Shown here: positions 34,046-46,744 of the stretch, piece after piece
Layout: each line of letters starts with the position of its first letter
Position numbering within the stretch: position 1 is the first letter of the stretch
NCBI RefSeq assembly: GCF_963576675.1
Contig: NC_088914.1
Coordinates: 81,900,441-81,964,440, forward strand
Source of the DNA: Euphorbia lathyris
Lineage: Eukaryota > Streptophyta > Magnoliopsida > Malpighiales > Euphorbiaceae
Length of the DNA: 64,000 nucleotides
Reading direction: 5' to 3'
Translations under genes and position numbers: made by a program
Notes under the pieces: generated by a model
What the model was told of the DNA's origin: nothing
The model's database searches: none
What the model saw: the letters and a program-made list of their open reading frames with translations, nothing else

Positions 34046-35590
34046 ATGTCAGAACCATCACGAACGACCGGCGTTACAACCAGGTCAACTAGTATGAACT
34101 CAAGGGGTCCACGGATTGCGAATTCGCAGCCTGCGAGTGCGCAACCTGTGGTGCCAAGCTCGTCGAGCCCTTCGGGACAATTGAGTCCCTTATTGGAAGT
34201 CCAAGTGCAAAATGAGATGGAGATGTCCAATAGCGATTTCGTGCAAATGGCAGGACAAGTCTTGGCTTCAAATATGAGCCAAGCGGCGGGGGATCGAATG
34301 ATTAGTTTGTTAACTCCAATCGCTGATCACAATACCGCCGCGGCGGCTGCTCCTCAACAACCTGTTGTCATCTCCACACAACCATCGACAAATGTCGCCA
34401 TATCTCCGCTTCCGCAGCCATCTCGAGAGCTAAATCAGACAGGTCAGAGTAGCCGCATGAACCCATGCAGCCACCCAGGCAATTACTCGTATCACGATCC
34501 TAGTGTGACGGTCCATCCAACCTGGCAAACATCCCAACCGACATCGGGAATGTTGGGAATCCGTCCACTACAACACGCGGAGCCCTTGGTTCACGGGCAT
34601 TCAGAGTTAATGACGTCTAGGGCGAATACGTCTGGGCAGGAGCACACTTGGAACTTTGATCCTATAATCGAACGGCGACTAGAACCACGGCGACTACAAA
34701 TCTCAACACCAATTGGCGGGTGGATGCCACCCAGAGTTCACCAGCAGCGGATGGAGGAGGTTCGGCGAGTACCCCATCTTGAGTTGGAAGATCAACTACG
34801 GAACATGATGGAGTGAATGGGGTACACGCCTAGGGCGAGAACAGAGGTGCAGAGTGATTCGCCTTTTGCTCCGTCGTTGTGGGAATTTATACCAGATCAC
34901 AGGATAAAGGCGCCGGCTATACCTAAATACTATGGGGATCCAAATTCTGATCCTCAGACTCATGTCAGGAACTACAGAGAATTAATGGATGTTGCAGGAG
35001 CGAGTGAAAGCATAATTTGCAGATTATTCTCGACCACTTTAGGTGGAGCGGCATCCGATTGGTTTCGGTCTTTACCTGCTGAATCTATTCACAACTGGAA
35101 CCAATACAGTCGTGATTTCTGTGAAAAGTTCGTAGGCTGTAAAGCAGCGGATGTGACGGATAGGCAGCTGAAGGAGATCAAACAGAGGAACTATAATTCC
35201 CTAAGGGAATTTGTTGTCGCATTCAACGATATTCTGGTGCGGTTGCAGAACCCGGATATCGTGAGCATCCGCAACATCATGGCGGATGGAACCACGGATT
35301 GGAGCATGCGGGAGGAAATCATCCGCAACAAGCCGCGCACAGTGGCCGAACTCATGAAGATAGCAAAGGAATTCATGGAAGTGATATCCTAACAAATATT
35401 ATAGGTTCCACAGATTGAACGGCCATGACACGAACGATTGCTATGAATTGAAGAAGGAGATTGAAAGGCTGATCGAAAGGCTGATCGAAAGGGGCAAACT
35501 GAGTCAATTCGTAAGAAAAGTGACGAGTGACGAGAAAGCAACGCTCCCGCATGAGGTGGATGCAAGGCCAGAAAAGAAGCAGAAAAAGGG
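34046..35590 (+). pseudogene. gag: Tat element 2 gag (broken, internal deletion)
   Basis: Same start as element 1 (MSEPSRTTG). The first part runs 257 codons to a TGA at 34814-34816, where element 1 reads CGA (Arg), then gag continues open (MGYTPRARTEVQ) to 35392. Between 35383 and 35384 a stretch equal to element 1 20549-20799 (251 bases, not a multiple of three) is missing. This removes the basic region before the zinc knuckle and moves the knuckle (KYY-FHRLNGHDTNDC; the first Cys is Tyr here) out of frame. A 12-base duplication (CTGATCGAAAGG) near 35468-35491 and a one-base loss in an A-run near 35583 bring the frame back before protease. No intact gag can be made. Confidence 0.9.
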
Positions 35591-38500
35591 GTGATAAACG
35601 TGATAGCAGGCGGGATCTATGAGCCTCCAACAAAAAGGGCTCGCCGTGAACAGCGAAAAAGCAACACACATAGGGGGGATGCCCTCAATTACTCATTTGC
35701 GCGAATCACGGAGCCACATGCGGATGCTTTGGTGATTACGATGGCTGTAGAAGGATGGGACGTCAAGCGGGTCCTTATTGATACTGGCAGTTCTTGTAAT
35801 GTTATTACTCGGACTGCATTCAACAAGTTGGGAATTAATGACGAGCGAGTGGAACATACATTCATGGATGTAACTGGTTTTGGAGGTCAATCGTCTCAAA
35901 CAAGTGGACAGGTGGTGCTGGAGGCAGAAATGGGTGATAAGAATCTAAAATGGCGAGGTGATCAAGAATTCGCAATTATTGATATCCCATTGGCCTACAA
36001 CGTAATTCTGGGGCGTCCGTTCCTATCGGAAACGGAATCGCTCATCTCAATGAAGCATTTGACATTGCATTTGCCAACGCACCAAGGGCGAGTCATAGTT
36101 GAAGGTGATCAACTTGTATCTCAACAGGCCTATACATTGTCTCTTGAACCAAAACCAGATGAAGAGGATAAAGTCGATGAGAAGCCGCCGGCGGAAGCAT
36201 TGGGGGAAACGGAACTATTCGCCATCTCAAATGACAAGAACGTGCGAATAGCGGCTGGACTCCCAGAAGAAACGAAGAAAGCCATTACCAAGGTGTTGAT
36301 CCAATGCGAGTCGGCATTCGCCGCTCCGAATGAAGTGCTGAAAGGAATAAGCCCAGACATAGCGACCCATCGTTTGAATGTGGGCAAAGGTGCAACCCCA
36401 GTGCGACAGAAAAAGAGAGGACACGCTCTAGAGCGACAGAAGGCGATTGAAAAAGCTGTGGCGGATTTGCTAAAGTCAGATGCAATTCGAGAAGTCACCT
36501 ATCCGGAGTGGCTAGCCAATGTGGTTCTAGTCAAAAAGCCAAATAGAACGTACAGAATGTGTGTCGACTTCAAGGATCTGAATAAAGCTTGTCCAAAGGA
36601 TATGTATCCGCTGCCTAACATTGATATATTGGTAGATGGAACTGCAGGATTTGAGGCTTTATCGTTCACCGACGTGAAATCCAGTTACCACCAGATACCC
36701 ATGGAGAAGGCGGATGAAATCAAAACATCATTCATAACTCATCAGGCGACTTATTGCTTCAAGGTGATGCCCTTTGGATTGAAAAACGCGGGAGCAACAT
36801 ACCAGAGGATGATGAACAAGATATTTTCAGACAAGTCAGGCGAGAACTTCTCGATCTACGTAGATGACATGATCATTAAAAGCAAGAAGATGCAAGACCA
36901 CCCGCAGGATATCAAAGAAATCCTGGAAGTGCTGATCAAATATGGCCTCAGGTTGAACCCAGAAAAATGCACGTTCGGAGCAAGGGCAGGAAAATTCCTG
37001 GGTTTCATTGTTAGCGGCAAAGGAGTTGAGGCGAATCCTGAGAAGGTTAAAGCAGTGATGGAGATGAAAACACCGAGGAACGTAAGAGAAGTACAGAGAC
37101 TGAATGGGCGGTTGGTGGCATTAGGGCGATTCATATCATGCTCAGCTAGAAGATGTCTACCTTTCTACAATGCCATCAAAAAATCTAAGTCCTTTGAATG
37201 GACGCCGGATTGTCAAGATGCATTTGAGGGTATAAAACGATTACTATGTTATCCGCCCTTAATGAGCAGGCCGGAGGATGGAGAAGATTTATTTCTTTAT
37301 GTATCCGTCACCAGTATGGCGATATGCACTGTGATGGTGCGAGAAGAAGAAGGGCAACAATATCCAGTGTACTATGTGACCAAAGTCTTGAAGGATGCAG
37401 AACTCCGGTATTCGAAGTTGGACAAAATGGCCCTCACGGTGATAACCACGGCGGCTAGATTAAAACCATACTTTCAGGCGCATACTATCATTGTGAGAAC
37501 TGGCATTCCAATGCGAAAGGTACTGCAGAAACCTGACGCATCCGGCCGATTGATGGAATGGTCAATTCGCCTGGGAGAATTCGATATTCGCTATGAAGGA
37601 AGACCAGCGCTAAAGAGTCAAGTACTCGCCGATTTCGTGAATGAATTCACGTGGGATGATGACGAATGTCCAAAGGCACAAAAAGAAGAGTGGAGCATGT
37701 TCACAAATGGGGCATTATCCACAGACGGAGCTGGACTGGGAGTCGTCATCAAAGGCCCGGAGGTTATTCGCCTGTACTATGCGGCAAAGTTAACATTCAA
37801 AACTACCAATAACGCCGCGGAGTATGAAGCGATGATATGCGGATTGAAGTTGCTCAATGAACTCACCCCAGAAAGAGTGGTAATCTACAGCGATTCCAAA
37901 CTCATGATAAATCAGATCACAAAAAATTATCTGGTGAAACAGGAGGATCTAGTAAAATACCATCAGGTGGTCGGCAGATTGACACAAGAGTTAACACACA
38001 AGGGAGCCGTTTGGGAGATGGTGCATGTTCCGCGAGGCCAAAACGCAAAGGCTGACGAATTGGCAAAAGCAGCGGCAAGTAGAGAACCATGGAGTCAAAA
38101 AGCATGCAATTTGGAAATAAAATCGGCACCAGCATTCGAAGTCGATCAGATTATGGTCATCGAAAAGCTGGAAGACGATGAAGATTGGCGGATGCCCATC
38201 CGCCAATATCTGGTACAGGGATATTGGCCGGTTGATAAAAGCTTAGCCAGAAAGCTAATTGGGCAGTCAGCTAGATACTCAATTCGAGATGGAACTTTGT
38301 ATCGGAAATCGTATACATGTCCATGGTTGAAATGCATTAGCCGCAATGAAGGAGACTACGTGCTGCGAGAACTACATGAAGGAATTTGTGGCGCGCATGA
38401 AGCTTCGGCGGTGTTGGCAAGAAAGGTCAAGTTGATGGGATATTACTGGCCCAAGGTGGTGGAGGATTCCCAGAAGATGGTCGCGGAATGTCACAAATGT

Positions 38501-39428
38501 CAAATCCATGCGAATGAAAAGCATGTTCCCGGAGCCGAACAAATCACTATAATGACGGCATGGCCATTCGCAATATGAGGAATCGATATTGTGGGTCCAT
38601 TCCCAAAAACGACAAAGAAAAGGAAGTACTTGATAGTCGCAGTTGACCACTTCAGCAAATGGGTAGAAGCGGAGGCAGTAACCGCTCAAACACCTGAACG
38701 AATGATCGAGTTCTTACGAGAGAACATTATCATGCGATTCGGAATCCCGTAAAAGCTTATAACCGACAACGGCACCCAGTTCAACTGTGCCAAGTTCAAA
38801 GCATACTGCGAAAGCATGGGGATCAAGAATCATTTCTCTTCCGTAAACCATCCCCAATCGAATGGTATGACGGAGGTTACCAACAGGGCCATGATTCAAG
38901 GCATCAAGAAGCGGCTAGGTGATAAAAAAAACAGGTTGGGCGGATGAGATACCCCATATGTTATGGGCATACAGAACTTCTGTAAAAGCAGCAACAGGCG
39001 AAACACCTTTCTCGCTGGTTTATGGAGCCGAAGCAGTCCTACCTGTTGAAATCAAGTCGCCCACAGATCGGATAATTTATTATTGCGACACACAAAATCC
39101 TATCAACATTAGAGATGCATTGGATTCTGTTGAAGAACGAAGAGAAAAAGCTTACATGCGAATGGCAGTGTACCGCAATAGAATCAAGAAATATCATGAC
39201 AGAAGGGTGCGAAAAGTGATAATCAACGAGAACGACTTGGTCTTGAAAAAAGCGGATAAAATAAAATCCAGAGAAGGCAAAGGCAAATTAGGCGTCAACT
39301 GAATCGGACCATACAGAGTATCCAAGAAGCTGGGACCATCAACTTTTGAAATAGAAGAAATAAGCGGAAAAAAGCTCCCGCGCACCTGGAATCTAGAGAA
39401 TCTACGCCTATATAAACAGGCCGAGTAG
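35591..39428 (+). pseudogene. pol: Tat element 2 pol (long open PR-RT-RH-aRH, broken INT)
   Basis: A single open stretch of 995 codons (35591-38578) covers protease (IDTGSS near 35779), reverse transcriptase (YVDD near 36857), RNase H, the second RNase H (near 37699-38075) and the integrase zinc region. In that second RNase H the first acidic position reads FTNGALSTDG, Asn where element 1 has Asp (FTDGALSTDG), a likely loss of a catalytic residue. The integrase core is broken by TGA at 38576-38578 (Trp in element 1), by the shared TAA at 38750-38752, by one extra A near 38925-38931 and by TGA at 39300-39302; the C-terminus ends at 39426-39428. Confidence 0.93.
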
Positions 39429-39635
39429 TTCAGGGAAATGACGAGTACTCTTTTTCCTTTTATGAGTTTTTCCCACTGGGTTTTCTGATAAAAGGTTTTA
39501 ACGAGGCTTTGATCCCGCACGGTTTATGTACCTATGTAATAAGAAGCCTTTTTTTTTCTTTATCAATAAAGATACTCAATTATTACATTTATTCAGTACA
39601 CTACGTCCTAATGCGGATCCTTTTCAAGCTACTCA

Positions 39636-39797
39636 TAAAAACACATAAATGTGTTGCCTGTTAAAGAAAGGCGGATGCATGATTACGCATCACTCGCAAA
39701 ACCTTATGGTTAAACTTAAAAACACATAAATGTGTTGCCTGTTAAAGAAAGGCGGATGCATGATTACGCATCACTCGCAAAACCTTATGATTATATT
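39636..39797. repeat. 81-bp tandem repeat (two units), Tat element 2
   Basis: Same two-unit repeat as in element 1, units starting at 39636 and 39717. Confidence 0.85.
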
Positions 39798-40080
39798 ATT
39801 TTCGAAAGAAAAATTATAAGATAAGGCATAAAATTAAGCGAATAAACGAGTACTCAAAAAATTGCAAAAATTTGCAAAAAGGGTCTGGCCACCCTAGCGG
39901 AAGCGAAACTAACTACGAAGAAATACAAATATGGAGTCAGCAAAAGGCAAGGGTCACATATGAAAATAAAGGGCAATAAGGAATAAAGCGACAATCGCAC
40001 ATATAGGTAAAACGGCAAGTAAAAGAAAATTAATATATATGGGCAGTTTGTTACATACAACAGTCCAAATATAAATCAAA

Positions 40081-42417
40081 CTATGCTACAGCTTCCTCTC
40101 CTTCACCCCTATGGCCCTCCTCGCCTTCAGCGGCTCCCTCATCTCCTCCAGCCGGCGGACCTGCTTCAAGCGAATCCTCAACCCTCGAATCAGTAACCGC
40201 TCCAGAGAGAGGCACCTCTTGCTCAGGCTGAGAAACGTCTTGTGGTGCCTCTTCTTCTACGTTCTGATTCGGGATCACGCGGTTAATTGGAGAGTCCTGG
40301 AAACTTTGCCAATCCAAGAGGAGTACCTCATCCATATCGGCGTCTTCGGCCTCCAGCTTATCCCACTTCTCAGTCAAATCCTTCTCGGGGATGGGAACTT
40401 TGGGGCGATTAAGTACTCGATCCGGATGGCCATGCTCATAAGCGGCATGAATCCGCTCCCCATACCAATAGATGCGAGCGCTATCTTCGGCTACGATCTC
40501 CTCGGCCCTCCTCTTTTGCATCTCTAGGTCCTCCTTGGATGAATTTAGATCATCAAGGGCCTTCTGCAGCTCATCGGACTTAGCCTGGAGAGATTGGAGA
40601 GCTTCCTCCTTCTCGTTCATGGCCTTCTGACAAGCACCTTCCAGGGCCTTTACCTTGCCTTGGACGTCATCAAAGAGCGACTTCTGAGTCGCCAATTCAG
40701 TACCAAGACTCTCCAACTCTTTAGCGCGCTCGGCGTCCCTCCGGAGAGCACCCTCCGCGAAGTTAATAATCTGCATAAAAGATGATTCGCAGATAATAAG
40801 AGCGAATAGAAATATGCGGTTACTACGAATACAAGATCCTTGAAAAGGAATATCACAAGCAACAATATACCTCTATGGCCCGCTTCTCAATCCCTTCCAT
40901 AGCAGTAGGAAGAGGTACTTGCTCCCGCACGCGGGAAGCAGAGGGGAGTCGCCCAAGGACATTGCATATAGAAGAAACAATGTCCTTACAGGAGAAGCTC
41001 ACAGCCATGCCAAAGGTCCTAGTCCACCACCCGCTGATATCAGGAATTGGCTGCGAATGCATAAGGAGAAAGATCAGGAGAACAACAGATAACTCATGAG
41101 GAAAAATTAACAACATAAAAAAGGGGAATAGATCAAGATACCTCGTGGATCGGAGTACTGCTTTTTCCTTTGGCCGAGGCGGATACAGGTGTACCGCCAA
41201 TGGTGAGGGACACATAGGTGTTTTTCTTCCTGGGACGAGAAGATTATGTATCCACAGTATTCTTCCGCTTCCTAGTTAAGGGAAGGTCCTCGAAAGCAGA
41301 AGCTGGACCTTGTGAAACAGAGGCCTTTACGGGAGAATCCGCCTCAATAGAAGTAATCGCCCCTCCAGGAGAATTCACCCCTGCAACAGAGGTGGTTCCC
41401 TCCATCCGCCTCTTCCTTCTCGCTAGGGCTTTCGCCTCCCGATCTGCAGCGAGTTGAGATAAAGGATCACCCCTGCAAAGGGTTGAAAGAAATCATCAAC
41501 TTGGAAATAAAAAAGTACCTTGTAAAAAAACGCGATAAGGGATATAGACAACGCGATCTCCCTCGCGGTAGGCAATCGCTACTCGGCTCCTTAGCATGTG
41601 GAAGGCCTGATCATATGTCCATACAAAGGGAGGAGTACTCTTCAAAAACTTGATAACGGCGGATTCTTCCTCGCTGGGGTAACCGAAGTTCAAACTCTTC
41701 ACGTTATGTCGGCCCCAACGGCGAAGGAAATTTGGATTCCCCTCATTAAACTTGATGAAAAAATAAGATCGATCCCACTCGCGGATTTTGTTCAGCTTCT
41801 CGTCAAAACCATAGTAACCACTATGACGGATGAAAGTGAAATACCCCGCCGAACTTTTGAAATGATGAAGCTTGGAGAAAATTTTGAGTGAGAAGGGAAC
41901 CTCCAGACAATCCGCCAGAAATTTGTCCAAAGTTAAGTCGGCCCATCCATTGGGGTGCAATTGACCGGGTGTGATTCCGTAACCGCCAAGGACAGAGGCA
42001 ATCTCATCCGCCAGCGGATACGTGAAACCGTAGATAATCTGGGCGACGAAAATGGTGAAATACCCCTTTGGGTAGTCGCCCGGTCCTCTATCCTCCCCGG
42101 GAATGAGGGTTTCGAGACCTTGGAGCCAAGGATACTGCTCCCGCAAATCATCAATTGTCTCGCGACAAACTAGACTTCCCGACCTGTCCTTCTTCGGTAA
42201 TAAACGAGGGGTTGGGACAGGTGGCGGAATCAACTTTTTAGGGTCAAAACCTAAACCCTCATCGGTTGTATTCGCCAGGTGGAGGAAGTCGGCAGGATGA
42301 GAATCAGGCCCAAGAGAGCTGGTTGAAGCTTCATCAACCTATCTCCTCGACCTCATGGGAGACCTCGCGGACGTAATTTTCGTCGAACGGTGCGAAGTCG
42401 AGATCAGGGTTCGACAT
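40081..42417 (-). pseudogene. Antisense gene of Tat element 2 (frameshifted)
   Basis: Counterpart of 25633-27820. By comparison the exons are 42417-41519, 41443-41142, 41033-40871 and 40770-40081, with the same splice sites. One extra base near 42338-42341 breaks exon 1 soon after VREVSHEVEE, and another change near 41160-41170 shifts exon 2. Exon 4 is in better state than in element 1: it runs past the point where element 1 stops and ends after an acidic, Gly/Glu-rich tail (GDEGAAEGEEGHRGEGEE) at 40081. So the full-length tail is seen only here and the intact front half only in element 1. Confidence 0.75.
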
Positions 42418-42670
42418 ATTGATGAAGAAAAATGAACTGAAGTAAAGAGTCGAGCGAGGTACAAGTTCTGGAAAGGAAAACTTACATATGAAAGACGACA
42501 CAGAGGAGAACGGATGCAAAGAGGTTGATGCCGGAAAATAAACGACAGAAAAGGTTGATGCGGGAAAAGAAACGACGGAAAAGGAAAGTCACAATTTTCG
42601 AATTTTGAAAATCCAGACAAAAAACGAAAAGTCCCCTATAAAAAAGACCCTAAAGGGCTCTTGCCAAACT

Positions 42671-42684
42671 AAGGGGGAGGCATG
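42671..42684 (+). other. Polypurine tract, Tat element 2
   Basis: AAGGGGGAGGCATG just before the 3' LTR, as in element 1. Confidence 0.8.
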
Positions 42685-43155
42685 TGATGACCCGCGAAGC
42701 CAAACCGGGTCGAATTCATTACACGGGCCCAGCCCATACTTAGATCCATGGTCTAAGATCGGATGGGACCCGAATAGAGGAAGCGGGTGAAGTGAGTAAC
42801 CGCCCCGAATTCCTAAATGGAGCATCAAAACTCCCACTCAGAACAAACGATACCACGTTTGTTGCCACGAAAGCCACGAAAGGGGCATGGCCTAAAAAGG
42901 AGTAACCGCCCTCGGAACGTGGCCTGGAAGGAGTAACCGCCCTCGGCGGTTACTTAAGAGCACTTATAAAAAGCCATAAGGCCAAGGGGGAGAGGTACGT
43001 TCACATTTTTTTTTCCACAATACTATTGTCAATTTACCAACCCTCCTACAAAAACTGACTTGATCGTCGGAGAGTTTTCCCGGAGATCTTGTCTCCGGTT
43101 CTGTTTTGCAGGTAACTACGGTGGAGATCATCTAATCGGATCCAGCAAGTTATTA
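42685..43155 (+). repeat. 3' LTR of Tat element 2
   Basis: 471 bases, about six differences from 33517-33987 by eye. Confidence 0.95.
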
Positions 43156-43536
43156 GTGTTGGTTCAACATGAGTTTGTGGAAGAGGGTCTGAAACTGTTT
43201 AACCGAATAATTTTCGATGAGAGCCCCAATTGATGATTTTTGTTTAGAATGAGGATTGAATTGATGATTTTTTTTTTTAGTTTATGGACCTGATTAATGA
43301 TTTTTTTTTTATAGTTTAAGGTCCTTATTGACTTTGAAATCTTAGTTTACGGAGTCAAATGAGTGTTATGCCTAATATTTAATATATGGAAATAAGTCAA
43401 TTAATTTTGCAATTAGTTATACATGAAAATCCATACAAATAAATAAATTACCTTTTGTGTAATACAGAAGATTTTCAAAACAATTTCCATAATTGATATA
43501 TGCAATTTAATTTTGCATTATGAATAACACATATTA

Positions 43537-44582
43537 TCTATATATATAAAATTGAAAGATGGGAACAGTATCAATTTCAAATTTATTCCAAAATTTGACA
43601 ATCTTACCCTTTTGAAGTCTTTCCCATCTCATCCTTAAGGCAAATTACAATTTTGCCCCTCCAAATCACTTGAAAACCTCAGCTGCCTAGAAGTAAAACG
43701 GCGTCGTTCTCCACCTTCTACACTTTCCTCCTCTATGCGAATTTCAGACTGCCCCATGCCATTTCTTTCCTTCCTCCACATTTCTTTTGGTTTGTTTATT
43801 TTGTTTTACTCTTTGTTTTCTTTTGGCTATCCCTGCCACATAATGTTTAATTTTTTTTTTAATTCTTTCAACACACTTCTCAACACACTAAATCTTTAAT
43901 TTTTCTGTCTTTCAAAATGGAAGAAATAAATTGAGTTTTTCAAAGGACAAAAACATCTATAAAAATAATAGATTCAAAAGAGATACTGTATTAAAATAGA
44001 TCTATGGTTTTTAGTGCTAATGGAACGAGACACGTTATTGATAATATTCCGTTAAGTTCTGTCAATTATGCGTGGAAGAATAAATCAGAACTTAATGAAG
44101 TAATAGAAACGACGTGTCCAATCTGTTATCGAAGCTTAAATTGATACTTTTTTTAACGTTAAGCCTATATTGGTGTTATTTTGTACATGTAGCCTAAATT
44201 AATACTTTCCCAAAAACAATAGACCCGTTTTGGCACCTTATCCAAAAAAAAAAATCTATTCGAATTAGCGTGTGTTCAGGGACAGGGTCAAGAGAGTTTT
44301 GGAGGCTTTGGCACCCACTGATTACCGAAAAACGTTAAAAATTCTATGGAAACTGTAAACAAAGATTTAACTTTTTTTTTATGTAAAAACACTAAAAAAA
44401 TATTAATTTAATACTCATAAATCACGATAAACAATCCTAAATACGTCACTACATGTGTTAAACATAAAGGTGAAGTAGATCGAGACGACGAACAAAGAAA
44501 ATATCCCCTCTCAATCTAGAGAAGAAACCTAAATCAATTTAATAAAAATTATCAACTTATTTTTTCCCGAAGCGAATTCTAG
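43537..44582 (+). mobile_element. Non-autonomous Helitron, copy 1 of a head-to-tail pair
   Basis: Starts TCTATATATATAAAATTGAA and carries GGGAACAGTATCAATTTC soon after. Ends CCCGAAGCGAATTCTAG, a Helitron-like 3' end with CTAG (CTRR rule) followed by T. The 3' hairpin is weak. No Rep/helicase gene is present. Boundaries are by comparison with the next copy. Confidence 0.5.
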
Positions 44583-45778
44583 TATACTTATAAAAGTGAA
44601 ACTGTGTGAACAGTACCAATTCAAAATTTTTTCCAATCTATTCCAATCTTACCCTCCTCTATTTTCTACTCCTCATTTTCCAAATTTGCCATCAACAATC
44701 CATTATATCCTCCACTAATTTCTCTCAGCTTTTGTGGCACCCATATAGGTGGGAGCAAAACGATGCCGTTTCTTCTATGGTCTTTTTAAAAGGTTTCTTT
44801 TCCTTTCCTCACTCATATCATATTCCTTTTCTTTTTATATTTTTTTCCTTTTTGTCTTTTTGTTATTTCAAAGTCCACTTTATGTCTATAAAAAAGTCCA
44901 ATTTATTCTTTTGTACATTCTATTTATGGATAGATGAACATAAAAATATCCATTAGCCTGTACTCTTATTATGTAAAGTTTAGACCACTTAAATTATAAT
45001 ATTATATTAACAATGGTGTTTATGTAAGCCTATTTAACCAAATAAATTTGGTTATTCACGGTTAGATCTAGACTTATTAAAATTTTAGAATGAAAATTCT
45101 TAGTATTCTAAGGTTTAAATTTAATAATCTAGATTTATTAAAATCTCAGGGTTAAGATTCTAAAGACTTAAGTGATGTTTGATAAAACTTAAAATTAAGT
45201 ACTAAAAAAATAATTACTGAATTTTAAGTATTGAAAATTATAAGTACTAAAAGTATTAAATGATGTAACTGTTATAAAAATATTGTTTCATATTACATGT
45301 CTTTTTAGAGATTTGTATAGAAATTAAGGATATTGGAAAAAAAGACATGGTCGCCCCTTATTTATTGATTCCAATATTTATTTATTTTATAATAAGTCCA
45401 TTATTCTAATTAATTTCCGTAAACCCGCATTTTATAGTATAAAAAAAGATGACTTAACGTGTACTGATTATATAAAATGACATGTAATATGAAACAAAAA
45501 AAAACATCTCTAAAAAGACATTTAATATGAAACGGATGTAGTAATATTTAACTTAAAGTGTTAAGTTAAATATTTTGACCTATCATTCACCAAAAAAAAT
45601 ATTTTGACTTATCAGAATAAATGATTTTTACTTAATTGACTATTTTAAGTGGTAAAGAAAAAACACACTTAAATTAAATAAGTGTTTAATATTTTAATTA
45701 TTTAATTTTTTGTAATTTTAATTTAGACATAAAATTTGTGAAGTTTTTTCTCCCGAAGCGAAGCAAGGGTATCTTTCT
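44583..45778 (+). mobile_element. Non-autonomous Helitron, copy 2 of a head-to-tail pair
   Basis: Begins TATACTTATAAAAGTGAAAC directly after the CTAG of copy 1, with a similar GTGAACAGTACCAATTC phrase. Ends CCCGAAGCGAAGCAAGGG then TATCTTTCTAG, followed by TATATATA. It lies immediately before the UGT pseudogene start (45834). Non-coding; a frame at 44606-44956 is Phe/Ser-rich with no known motif. Confidence 0.5.
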
Positions 45779-46744
45779 AGTATATATATATAATCAAAAA
45801 ACTATTTCAATTACCCTTATGAATTTTACAAAAATGGAAACAACAAAACCTCATGCAGTCCTATTGGCTAGCCCAGGCATGGGTCACATAATTCCTATTG
45901 CAGAGCTAGCCAAACACATGGTGGCTAACCATGGCTTCCAAGTAACTCTTTTTGTGGTCACAAACGATGCTTCCCTCACTCAAAATCAGCTAATAAAAAA
46001 TTTACAAATCACCCCAAAACTATTTGAAATTATCCTTCTACCTCCTGTTGACATCTCTTCCTTAATCAACCCTTCAACTCCTATCCTAACCCAACTCGTA
46101 ACCATGATGCACCAGGCTTTACCAAGCCTGAATCAAGCAATTTCAGAATTGCAATTTAGTCCTAAAGTTCTTGTTGTTGATCTTTTCGGGACCGAAGCTT
46201 TATCAATGGCTGAGGAATTCAACATGTTTTAAGTACGTTTTTATTGCTTCTAATGCTTGGTTTCTTGCTTTGACTATCCATGTTCCTACATTGGATAGAA
46301 AGATGGTTGAGGATGAGCATGTGATGAACCGGAGACCGTTGGTTATTCCGGGTTGTAAGGCGGTCCGGTTTGAGGATACGTTTGCACCGCTGGTTGAGCC
46401 GAATGGTGGGATGTGGGATGAGTATTGTGCGTATGGGGGTTGAGATAATGAGGGGTGATGGTGTTTTGGTTAATACTTGGGAGGGTTTGGAGGGAAAAAC
46501 GCTTAGTGCACTTGGATGTGGAAGGAGGAGCAGTAAGGTGCCGGTTTATCCGGTTGGACCGCTGGTTCGACCTGTGGTTGGTCGTCCGAGGAGTAGTGAG
46601 GTGTTGGATTGGCTTGATTTGCAACCAAAACGGTCTGTTGTTTATGTCTCGTTTGGGAGTGGTGGGACTCTTTCGGCGGAGCAAACTACTGAGCTGGCTT
46701 GGGGGCTGGAGTTGAGCAAGCAAAGGTATGTCTATTCGAATATT

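Larger units (their letters stand above)
33517..43155 (+). mobile_element. Tat-type Ty3/gypsy retrotransposon, element 2
   Basis: Sister of element 1, same orientation: 471-bp LTRs, the same order of genes, and the 5-bp duplication GTGTT (33512-33516, 43156-43160). About six LTR differences by eye (about 1.3 percent), so it is likely somewhat younger than element 1. It differs from element 1 by a 251-base deletion in gag, a 12-base duplication near the zinc knuckle, several one-base shifts and private stops. Confidence 0.95.
33337..43375. mobile_element. MITE-like TIR element split by Tat element 2
   Basis: The left end TTAGGGATTACACCCTATTT matches in reverse complement the right end (read backwards TTAGGCATAACACTCATTTG), and similarity continues for about 55 bases (CTAAACTAA, CAAAATCAATTAAGAC against CAAAGTCAATAAGGAC). 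Without the Tat insertion (33517-43155) and one copy of its GTGTT duplication the element is about 395 bases. Non-coding. Confidence 0.75.

Noticed and set aside
18682..43155. Integrated pararetrovirus as the source of the RT sequences
   Set aside because: Both copies have LTRs, target duplications, primer site, polypurine tract and integrase in Ty3/gypsy Tat order; no movement or coat protein region is present.
44606..44956. 116-codon hydrophobic frame
   Set aside because: Within a Helitron-like element; low-complexity Phe/Ser/Leu content driven by T-rich sequence.
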